Positions 45,106 to 56,000 of a stretch of DNA of 64,000 bases are shown here, piece by piece (position 1 is the first letter of the stretch; each line of letters begins with the position of its first letter). This DNA comes from Anaspis maculata. Taxonomy: Eukaryota > Arthropoda > Insecta > Coleoptera > Scraptiidae. The notes under the pieces are model-generated. The model ran no database searches and was not told the DNA's origin. It worked only from the letters and a program-made list of their open reading frames with translations. A program made the translations under genes and the position numbers. The stretch is taken from positions 59,639,306 through 59,703,305 of the forward strand of contig OX421963.1 of NCBI GenBank assembly GCA_949128115.1, given 5' to 3'.

Positions 45106-46942
45106 TACAGGGTGTTTCAGGGATGATAGCAAAAAATTTAACTGTGGGTAGATCTCTTCAAAATATGACGGAAACCTCTTTACCATTTTGCAGAGTTCGG
45201 CCCAATGACGAAGATACAGCCCTCCAAAGTTCACTTTTTTCGGATTTCAAAAATTCGTAAGTTAGGAACGTTTCGACAAGTTAAGCTTTTATTAAGCAAA
45301 AGCTGGTTTGTCATAATTATCTGTCAAACTGTCAAATTTGGGAAGAATCCAACCAGTGGTGTAGGAGTTATGAGGGTCAATAATTTAGAAGCATCCGAAG
45401 AAAAGTTGACTTAAAGTGACCCCTCATAACTTCTACGCCACTGATTGGATTCTTTCCAAATTTGGCAGGTTGACAAATAATTATGACAAACCAGCTTATG
45501 CTAAATTGAAGCTAAATTTGTCAAAACGTTCTTGAGTCAAATTTTTTTGAAATCCGACAAAAGTGAACTTTGGAGGGCTGTATCTTCGTCATTTGACCGA
45601 AGTTTGCAAAATGGTATACAGGGTGTTCCAGGTTTTAGTCGACAAACTTTGCAGGCTGATATAGGATAAAAAAAGAAGTCGTGTCACCCAAAAAAGTACA
45701 TACCTAAAATGCATATTAAAAAAGTTACAGGCCTTCAAAGTTGCAGAAAAAAATTGATTTTTTTCTTGATAACTTTTGAACAGCCCCACCGATTTAGCTC
45801 AAATTTTGCACATATGATAAACAAACACATCCCCAGTGATTTCTTGAAAAAAATTGTGTCAGAATGACGCAATGCCGTAAATATGGGGGGTTACTAACCC
45901 TATTACCCCCCTACTTTCTACGCCACTGGATATTTTGAAAAACCGTTGGAAGTATTAAATTCGGCGTTCAATTCTGAAGAGAAAATTGGCATGTCATTGC
46001 TACATTTGGACCAGCGGTTTCGGAGATATTTGTGTTTAAAGGTTCAAAAACACCGAATTACGGAAATGTTCCAAAATTCGAGCAAGCTTTGATCCATTCA
46101 CTTTCAACTTTTTTTCAATCTAAAGTTTGTTGATCCATAATTTAGCTCATGAGAAATTGACAATTGGTTGTGAAACATCATAATTTCAGTAATTTGACCA
46201 AAAAGAAACAAAGGGCTCTTGGTTCCTGTTTTTACTAAACCTCCCAACTATCAGAAAGTGAATAGGTACCTATTGAATATTCAATTGTTACTGAAATTAT
46301 GAATTTCCACAACCAATTTTCAATTTCTCATGAGCTAAATTATGGATCAACAAACTTTAGATTTAAAAAAAAGTTGAAAATGAATGGATAATGGATCAAA
46401 GCTTGCTCGAATTTTGGAACATTTCCGTAATTCGGTGTTTTTGAACCTTTAAACACAAATATCTCCGAAACCGCTGGTCCAAATGTAGCAATGATACGCC
46501 AATTTTCTCTTCAGAATTGAACGCCGAATTTAATACTTCCAACGGTTTTCCAAAATATCCAGTGGCGTAGAAAGTAGGGGGGTAATAGAGTTAGTAACCC
46601 CCCAATCTACGGCATTGCGTCATTCTGACACAATTTTTTTCAAGAAATCACTGGGGACGTGTTTGTTTATCATATGTGCAAAATTTGAGCAAAATCGGTG
46701 AAACTGTTCAAAAGTTATCAAGAAAAAACCAATTTTTTTCTGCAACTTTGAAGGCCTGTAACTTTTTTAATATGCATTTTAGGTATGTACTTTTTTGGGT
46801 GTATCGACTTCTTTTTTTATCCTCTATCAGCCTGCAAAGTTTGTTGACTAAAACCTGGACCACCCTGTATAGGTTTTCGTCATATTTTGACGAGATCTAC
46901 CCACAGCTAAATTTTTTGCTATCATCCCTGAAACACCCTGTA
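45106..46942. mobile_element. Inverted-dimer element I (TACAGGG ends, TA duplication)
   Basis: TACAGGGTGTTTCAGGGATG at 45106 pairs with its complement ending CCCTGTA at 46942. TA flanks both sides (45104-45105 and 46943-46944). Arms continue through 'ccctccaaagttcacttttt' and its complement near 45575, with the centre near 45400. Its right arm is split by element J. No coding capacity is apparent. Confidence 0.92.
45617..46869. mobile_element. Inverted-dimer element J nested in element I
   Basis: TACAGGGTGTTCCAGG at 45617 and CCTGGACCACCCTGTA at 46869, with TA on both sides (45615-45616 and 46870-46871). Arms of about 600 bp meet near 46240. Removing it rejoins 'aaaatggta' to 'ggttttcgtcat', matching the intact left arm of element I except for a small gap. 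This is direct evidence that the inverted dimer moved as a unit. Confidence 0.93.
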
Positions 46943-46976
46943 TAAACGAACTCCTAATTATCTAATATGAAAGCAC

Positions 46977-47930
46977 ATGCATAGTTTAATTTTTTCTCTA
47001 AAACGCTTCCTAACAGAGATATAGCTTTTCAAAGTTCAGTTTTTGAAATCATCTTTTTGCAATAACTCTCAAGTCATCAGAGCGATTTTGACCAAATTTA
47101 GAGCCAAATTTGGTACAAATGCTCACGAAATAGATATTCATCACTATTGACGTAGATCACTTTTGTCAAAATTGTCCAGTGGCGTAAATACGGGGGAACT
47201 GTTCAACTTCTCCCACCCCATTTTCTACGCCCCTGGATATTTTCAAAAAATTGCACTTGTAATTGTACTTGTACTAAATTGAAATTGTTCAATTTAGAAA
47301 AAAAAGTTACTTTTGTAAAATTTTTATTAGAGGCTTCATTTCCGAGATATTTGGGTTTGAAACTTTAGAAAACGCCTCAAAATCGCGACTTTCAAGGGCC
47401 TAAAAATTAAAATCTAAGAAAACTCATGATTCCTCAACTGGAATAAGTTTTCTAGGTCGTTTAGGTTGATTTACTGCCATTTTTTGCTAAGAAACGAGGC
47501 GTTTTCAGAGAAAAACAATTTGGGCTCTGGAAAAAAGCGATTTCGAGATGTTTTCCAAAGTTTCAAACCCAAAATATCTCGGAAATGAAGCCTCTAATCA
47601 AAATTTTACAAGAGTAACTTTTTTTTTAAATTGAACAAGAAATTCAAAAAAGGTATAATTTTTTGAAAATATCCAGTGGCGTAGAAAATGGGGTGGGAGA
47701 AGTTGAACAATTCCCCCGTATCTACGTCACTGGACAATTTTGACAAAAGTGATCTAGGTAGGTACATCAAGTGCATGATAAATATCTATTTCGTGAGCAT
47801 TTGTACCAAATTTGGCCAAAATCGCTTTGGTGACTTGAGAGTTATTGCAAAAAGATGATTTCAAAAACTGAACTTTGAAGGGCTGTATCTCTGTTAGGAA
47901 GCGTTTTAGAAAAAAAATCAAACTATGCAC
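46977..47930. repeat. Long palindrome K, arms about 460 bp
   Basis: 'catgcatagtttaatttttt' at 46977 pairs with the complement ending 'aaactatgcacg' at 47930. Centre near 47450. Arms share 'tgaagggctgtatctctgtt' with other elements. TACAGGG ends are not seen. Confidence 0.88.
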
Positions 47931-47969
47931 GTTGACCTGGTTTTCGATGGAGCATCGAATGGTGAATTA

Positions 47970-48362
47970 TTGCTACTACCGAGCGTTCATAAATTAAATG
48001 GGTCAAGGGTGCCTGTGAATTCGAAAACGTCTGTCGAAACAAGCGTAATCCTTTTGTCATAAATTTGTCAAACCTTGACAAGTTACGTCCCATATTATTG
48101 ATCTCTAATCCTGCCATGAGTGCGTTTGTGTAAATCGGCGTGAATTTTGTGAATTTATGTACCCCGAAAGATATGGAACCACACCTAGGTAGGTTTTGTG
48201 CCCTGCCGTGAAAACCATATTTTAAATGTTCTGAAAACTGCGATTGGTTTGACAGATTACGATAACCAAAAAATTACAGACATAAAATGAACGATGCTAG
48301 TTGCGACAGACGTTTTCAAAGTCACAGGCACCCTTGACCCATTTAATTTATGCACTCTCGGT
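47970..48362. repeat. Inverted repeat L, arms about 60 bp
   Basis: 'taaattaaatgggtcaaggg' near 47989 pairs with 'cccttgacccatttaattta' near 48331. Loop about 270 bp. It lies just upstream of RAB5IF. Confidence 0.85.
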
Positions 48363-48591
48363 ATAACCTGGACCGCGCGGCATATGATGTCATTTTCGGC
48401 ACTACGATGTTCGGTGCAATGCCTTTCGATTCTACGATACGGCGCCATTTGCTAAATCCAGAGACAGAATCGACTGACACCACTGACAGCATATGTGACA
48501 GTACTGACAGTGCACAAGTGCAGAGCCTTGTGATGTGGAGATTTAGGAGTTAGTTATTAATAATTAATATTTAGGAGAAACATAAGTGGAG

Positions 48592-49170
48592 ATGAACGCG
48601 AAATCGAGAATATCTGAAAAGAACGGCCTCCCGAAAAAGACAGATTTGAAGTCTTTGTGGAACAGGGCACTCACAGCGAATTCAGAATGGCCTGATAAGG
48701 TTAGTTTAGTCATACACATTCCCTCATTCCTGAGTAGCATCCCTTCACCCACAGATTTTTTTGTAGGATGAATTCCTGGACGTGATATATTGGGCCCGAC
48801 AAGCAATAGGCATCATCTTAGGAATTTGCTGGGGATTGATCCCTCTAAAAGGATTAATAGGTTTATTACTGTAATCTTTTTTGCAACAATATTTTAATTT
48901 TTGCTAATAATTGACCTTTTGTATTCACAGATTTGTAATAGTTAATGCAGGCGTAATATATTTCTACTTCAGCAATTTCCAGTGTGTAGATGAAGAGGAA
49001 TTTGGTGGACCTTGGGAACTGACGAAAGAAGGATTTATGACATCTTTTGCAGGATTTCTGGTGATTAACAGATGGGACAATCATTTCGAGATAATATTTA
49101 ACTCACCTTTTTGCAGGTCACGTGGATAATAATATACTCTGGCTTATACCATGATAGCGAACAGTTATGA
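48592..49170 (+). CDS. RAB5IF: RAB5IF (OPTI/RCAF1) orthologue, four exons
   Basis: Exons 48592-48699, 48767-48870, 48931-49060 and 49117-49170 join with GT-AG introns into 131 residues, close to the usual 130-140. Recognition rests on DEFLDVIYWARQ, GICWGLIPLKGL, VNAGVIYFYFSNF, DEEEFGG and WELTKEGFMTSFA, which follow the vertebrate RAB5IF pattern in order. Two to three hydrophobic helices are present. In animals this ER membrane protein partners TMCO1 in the multipass translocon (GEL complex) and was also described as a Rab5-interacting and respiratory-complex assembly factor. The first ATG after an in-frame stop is used. It converges with CARMIL. Confidence 0.93.
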
Positions 49171-50043
49171 GGATTGTGCAGAGACATTGTCACAAATTCC
49201 ACCTTTTTTATTTCATACATTTTTTCCTATTTTGTGAAGTCATACCTCATCAGTAATATATATTGTTTGTCCTGTTCATAGTGGTTTTGATTCAAACAAA
49301 TTCCAAGTGATGAATGTTTTATTGGTTGTATAAAAAAGATACAGAATGGAAGCAAATCCTATCATAATATTCATAATACACATGGTTAAAAAATACATAA
49401 CACGCACAGTAAAAACACAACAGAATTAATGGTAAATATAATAATATAAATTTTACTGACTGACAGCATCAAAGCTTCACATAAATATGTACAAATTTAT
49501 TGGAATAGTCATTTAGGAGGTGTGGGATAAATTGTCTAAGGAACAAGTTTAAGGTTTCAATTTCAAAAATCATTTTTAAAAATCTATGTTAAATCCTACG
49601 TTATTTTTACGTTTAATATTGAGATCTACTGTTTTCATTATAGCACAATTTCTTTAAAGTTCTACAAATTTGAACGTCAGTATTTTGTGTGATGTCGAAA
49701 AATATACTTGAAAAATGATGTCACATCAGCTAAATAATATGAATCACACTTGATTGCACTTATAAATTATGGGGAAGAAAATTCATAAATATTTACAGGA
49801 AGCACAAAATATCGCGAACTGGACTTTATAAAAAATGAAAAAAATAATACAATTTCCCTTACGCCTTACAATACTTTTCACAAAATGTCTCGCTTCAAGA
49901 CTAATGGGTTTTCACAAAAATAGTCGTCTAGTATAGTATAGAAAGCCGTAGAATAATGAAATTATTGGAGAAAAAGTGGACATCACGAGTAGTAGTTTTG
50001 CACCATTAAAAAGAGCGGTTTTTTAACATTTGAAGGGATCTAT
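49171..50043. other. 3'UTR territory between RAB5IF (+) and CARMIL (-)
   Basis: AT-rich, no ORF of note. A minus-strand AATAAA lies near 49319, suitable for CARMIL; RAB5IF's own poly-A signal is not clear. The two transcripts may overlap. Confidence 0.45.
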
Positions 50044-53000
50044 CTATCTACCTATGTGTGCATTTTCTGTTTCCCTACAGTTATAATTATTATCTCTTCT
50101 TGTAACGGTGTTATTCGATGACTGATCTCGCTTTTCAGATGTTGTCGCCTGTAACATCGATAAGATTACCAACATCAGTCTCTTAAAGTTCACACAACAT
50201 GCAAATGGAGTGCAAAATGAAAATGAAAAAAGTAAGTACCTTGTAACGAGCTAAAAATCTGAAGTCACCTCGTTCAGGTAAGTAATTCTGCAAAATGCCT
50301 TGCAAAACAAAACAAAAACAAAAAATTAAAAAGCAGAATAACCAAGGTAGGAATGCTTCAGGATTTTGTGCAAATGTGTGTTGTTTGTGACTTACCACCT
50401 CGTTTCAGTTTAATGTCTTTGACGACGCGTTTGTCGGTTAACGATGACTCTGAACTGTCTAAGGTTTCGGCCGAATCAGGTGTATTACCTGTGGAATTGT
50501 TCGGTGAAGATCCATCACTCAACAGGCTCAGGTCGGAAGATTTGCCTTCAGAATTGACCATTGACCAAGGCCTGGGTTTCGGAGCGACAGATGGGGCTGT
50601 TTTTGGTTTCATTTGCTTAAAGATGTCTGCCTCATCTAAAAAAAAATGTTTATCGCTTTAATTTTGATATCAATGCTTGGTGATTATAAAAATTTTCCCG
50701 TGAAAAGTCGTGCCCTTGACTAACGCAGCCGTTTCATTCAACGTGCGCGCTCAAAATTCCATGACAGGGAGGACCGACGATCACGCCAAAAGCCATTAAA
50801 AACTTCTCTACGAACTCAGAACAAATACGAAAGCAATAATTTAAAATTTGCGAATTTCTGGTACTTATTCAGGAAGTTGGTCAATAAAACACTCAACTGT
50901 TTTTTTTCTTCTGAGAAATGCGTAAAATGGCTCAGGATGGAACCAATTGGCAATATAAATAGATAACTTCACAATCCAATGAGCAGAAACATACCTGTCT
51001 CACTATGAGAGGAATGCTCCATGGGAATGTTGACTTCTCCAGCGATGCTGCCCTCGCTACTCTCGTGCGATAACAAACTCTCGCCGGTGAACCTCCTCGT
51101 CAGCGGCGAAGAGGAGCAGTCATTGCCGCCAGTTTTGCGGCCGAAGGACGGCGAGAACTTTTCCAAGTTGTCAGAGGACCTGGATCTCGGTGTGGGGGTC
51201 ATCAATCCCCTCAACAGAGGCGAGTTCCTACTCAACTTCGGCGTTTTGCGATCGTCGCTCAGTGTGGGCGAGGCGAAATCGTGGTTCGGACTCCCGTCAG
51301 CCTGAAATGAGTGGCAGTCGTCCGAGGTCGGCGTGACCGAACCGGGACGGAAGAAAGTATCCAGACCCTCGACTAGGTCCTGCGAGATCGAATCGGTCAC
51401 ATCTGGGGGTTTGACTAGAGGTCGCGTCGGTGCGCGCGTCTTCGCTCGACGGGGACGGCCTAATAAAATAAGTATGGGTCATCAAACAAATCAAATTACA
51501 TTATAGGTAATAATCAGTAGCGCTAAAACTAACCGAGGATATAGCAAGAACCAAATCTAACATTAATACTCCGCGCGTTTAAGCGCCCAACAGAGTGTGG
51601 CGACAACAGAAAAAAAAACTTCTGAACACCTTTGACATTGCGTTTGAATCTTGTGTACCTACCTACTGTTTTAGTTTTCTTGTCCATTAGACTATTGTTA
51701 CGAGCGGCGATCCCGTGCATATTGGTAAACACGCGATCTTTCTGGATTCTTTCCATTCATTAGATCGTAGTGTAACAGTGCGGAATGTTCTGGTACATTC
51801 CAGAGCGCGCGTTTACGTGAAACCGAATGGGGAGACTTATATGCTCGATCGAGAAACATCTGTCCCTTTTGGCGGATGAGGCGCCGTTCCAGAACCCGGC
51901 AGAATTATACGGGTAATGTGTGCGATTATTCAGGAATGGTCTAGAAACCGCATATGCCGGACCACTATGGAATTTGCTGGAAGTAGACAGAAAGTTCGGG
52001 AACACTATTCGGAGGCCTTATATAAGGCATCAGCCGGCAGCTCAGAGCAGTATTGAATTGGAAGAGACAGCGAGCGGATAAGCGAGCGATAATCACAGCG
52101 ATAATTCAAGTAGATAATTGTTGGCGTGTATTCATTGTAGTACGCAGAAATAAACAGTGTGTTTTAAAACGTTCGTCTCAATTATATTCAACCCGTACGC
52201 GAGATATCGTAACACTATTATAGACTTTGCTTGACTCGAAGATTTCTCAGGCTAAGAAAATGCCACGCGTTCCAAATCAAATAAAACATTACCTTTGACT
52301 AAATGCTGCAACTGGTGTGTGGCACTGGGTAACTCCGTCACTGAATCGTCCTCTTCAGAATTGCGATTGCTCGACGGCAACAGACTAGGAATATCATCAG
52401 CTGAAAGACCTTCCACGCTATCCACCACGGACTTTGGCCTCAACTTCCTGCCGTGCATGCTTTTCCTTTTGATTGAAAGATGTGGTGTTGCCTGAATAAA
52501 CAGAAGCGTCGTCAGCTTCTTGATGCATTTTTTTACGTTCACTAGGTGCTAAACTACCAAATAAAAAGTTTCATATTGCATTGCAATCTACGAATAATTA
52601 ATTCCTTGGTGAAAAAAAAACTCGTGCACTGTCCTACAGGGGTGAAAAAATGTATAAACATCTCCTGGATTGCAAAGTATACTTACAAGATTTAAATACT
52701 CCAACATCTGTTAGTATGAAAAATAATAATCATTTATGAACATTATTGATATAATTCGATGAAAAATAATATACAGGTTTTTTACTTTTTTGTCAAAATT
52801 TCAGGAGATGGTGAAACATCGATAAATAAGGTGCTTTCGCAAAAAAAAACGAAAAATTGAAAATTTTGAAAAAATAAATGAACGCTGTGGAAAATAACAA
52901 ATTTTACCAAACTTTTATCAACCCGATAACTTAATCACTCTCATAGTAACTAAACAACTGGCCATCCTATTGGTTGGTGTACATAGCAACTATCAGCGTG

Positions 53001-56000
53001 ATAGATTCAATCTGCTTGTAAAAGGACCCCGCACGATTCTTATGGAAAATGGCTCCCGGTTAAATTCTCTGAATTTTTGATATGTTGTAGCTCATGAGAT
53101 ACTAATCAAATACGGTGAACCCCAAACTCAAATAATGGACAGTTTTTTACCCACAGGGGGTTGAAGTTGGAGGTTTTGACGGCTTCAAAATGATATTATG
53201 ACGTTGATAGAAGTTTTTTATTTGGTTTCTCTTCAAGTTGTGTTTCATGCTAAATGTATTTATTTGACAGAAAAATATCAACCCCCTCCTCCACCCCCAA
53301 CCCCTATCTACCATCATAAAATTCGAGATTACTCCCAAAAATCATGCGGATGGCTTCTGTGATTTAAATTATGAATTTTGACATGAAAATTATTTTCCAC
53401 CCCTAATGTTAGGGTGCCGATTTTCCAATTTTCCTCGGTTAATTTGGCTGGATTTTTGGTATTGTGTACTTCTAATTCTGCTGAACAAAAAGTTCTCATG
53501 CCAAAACTTATTCCTATGGACAGTTTTTGTTCTACAGGGGACTGAAGTTGAAGATTTGAGAGCATAAATATTGAACTTCAGTCCCCTGCAGAACAAAAAC
53601 TGTTCATAGTAATAAGTTTTGGTATGAGCTTTTTGTTCAACAGAATTGTAAATACACAATACCAAAAATTCAGCCAAATTAACCGAGGAAAATTGGAAAA
53701 TCGGCACCCCAACATTAGGGGTGGAAAATAATTTTTATGTCAAAATTCATAATTTAAATCACAGAAGCCATCCGCATGGTTTTTGGGAGTAATCTCGAAT
53801 TTTATGATGGTAGATAGGGGTTGGGGGTGGAGGAGGGGGTTGATATTTTTCTGTCAAATAAATAAATTCAGCATGAAACACAACTTGAAGAGAAACCAAA
53901 TAAAAAGCTTTTATCAACGTCATAATATCATTTTGAAGCCGTCAAAACCTCCAACTTCAACCCCCTATGGGTGAAAAACTGTCCATTATTTGAGTTTGGG
54001 GTTCACGGTATTTGATTAGGTTCTCATGAGCTACAACATATCAAAAATGCAGAGAATTTAACCGGGAGCCATTTTCCATAAGAATCGTGCGGGGTCCTTT
54101 TGGTGGAACTGGAGGTTAGTGTACCAAATTTTATCAAAATCCAGTGATTCAATTTAGAGTAGATAATAACAAAAAAAAAATCGAAACTATTTTGAAAGCC
54201 TTTATCTGCATTATAATGCCTTTCCAATATAATTTTTTTCGAGAAAGTCCACCTATTCTTTTGATGCTCTACCATATCTCCTAAAATATGTACTGACTAA
54301 AAAAAATTAAACACCATGTATAAATGACAAATTACTTGAAAAAGAAAAATGATTTACCATTGGTGAATGGTCAGACTGATGACTACTATCCGTAATTGAG
54401 ATATCACTGGCATCGTGTCGGGAACTGCCTGAGCTGCTCAAACGGGAACGTCTCGGGGGCGAATCAATTCTTATGGCACTTGCATCCCCGACTAAAATTT
54501 TGTAGCTCCTCATCAATGAGTCGTAAACTTCGTCTGTTATTTGTTCTGAAAGCTGCGCTGCTACCATCAAGTTCAGTTCCCTGAAATTGGAACAACATTC
54601 CAACATTCCGATTCCAAAAAGTTTGCCGCCAAAAATTGTAATCATACGTTTGGTGCGCCTGTCTTCAGGGACCCTAGCGTCATGATTGTCAGTATGACAA
54701 TGACAATATGTCAAAATGCTCTACGTTTGAGGTTATGTCAAGCCAAACACGTTCTCTCATTCAAGCATTCACACACCCACAAAGCAAATGGCAAACAGTG
54801 CTACACCCCAAAAACGGGAAGCCCCGAACATATTGGTTACAGGGACGCCGGGCGTTGGAAAATCCACGTTGTGCAGCAAATTAGCGGAATTAACGGGCAT
54901 GCAGTGGTTGGAAATTTCCAAAATAGCAAAAGAAAACAACTGTTTAGAAGAATGTGATCCCAGCTCCCAAGAGTATCAGATGTATCAGTGTCCGGTTTTG
55001 GACGAAGACAAACTGATGGACGGCCTAGAGGAGGCCATGTGCAAGGGTGGCAATATAGTGGATTATCACAGTTGCGAGTTTTTTCCGGAACGCTGGTTCG
55101 ATGTGGTTTTTGTTCTGCGCACCGACAACACTACACTGTACGACCGCTTGGTGGGAAGAGGATATTCAGGGAAGAAACTAGAGGATAACATCGACTGTGA
55201 AATATTTCAGACCATACTAGAGGAAGCCAAAGAATCTTACGATGTGAACATTGTACATGAACTCACAAGTGCCACACCTGAACAGCTGCAAGACAATCTC
55301 AACAGGATATGTCAGTGGTTGCAGCAGTGGTTCGTTGATAATTCTCAATAGTGATATGTAATAATAATAAATGTAAATACAATAATCATTTCACTAAATT
55401 CTCACCTGACTCTGTTCATTATGTCAACTCCGGCTTGTTGTTTGATACATGCTGTGACAAAATCCAAAGGTATTGGTTTTTTGTTCTTGCATCCTTTTTT
55501 GATATCTTGCACAGTCTGATCGTCATGTAGCACATAAGGACATTGGTCTTTGCAGCACTTCAGCATTTTGTCTGTGGTGGTCTGTAGAAAAAATATATTT
55601 CAAATAAACAATAGTTTATAAAAGTAGAATTGGCGGCAAACCACCGGGACCTGTGGGCGGGGCTGAACAGAAAAACAATAATCGTTGTGGACGAGTCCGT
55701 GTATTGAAATAGGGAAAACAACACTGTCAGCTGGAGTGGTGGACCATTACCAGGTCACAGGCGAGCCTAAAATCCCACTGCAAGTCTAGGTGCACCACTC
55801 AGATGAACTCAGTTCACGCAGTTAGGCTCCGCCCACAGGTCCCTCTGGTATTCCGAGTACTACTTTTTTTCCCAAGTAATAAATCTCCAAGGACAAAATT
55901 TCAAAAGTACAAGATTTGGTATCCAACAGCTATTCTGCATTAGTAAGTTGAATTTTACCTGTAAATAGTCACAAATACTGTTGTGAACGTCACAAGCTGC

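Noticed and set aside
53147..53974. Two near-identical 63-codon frames
   Set aside because: Mirror copies from the two arms of palindrome M inside a CARMIL intron.
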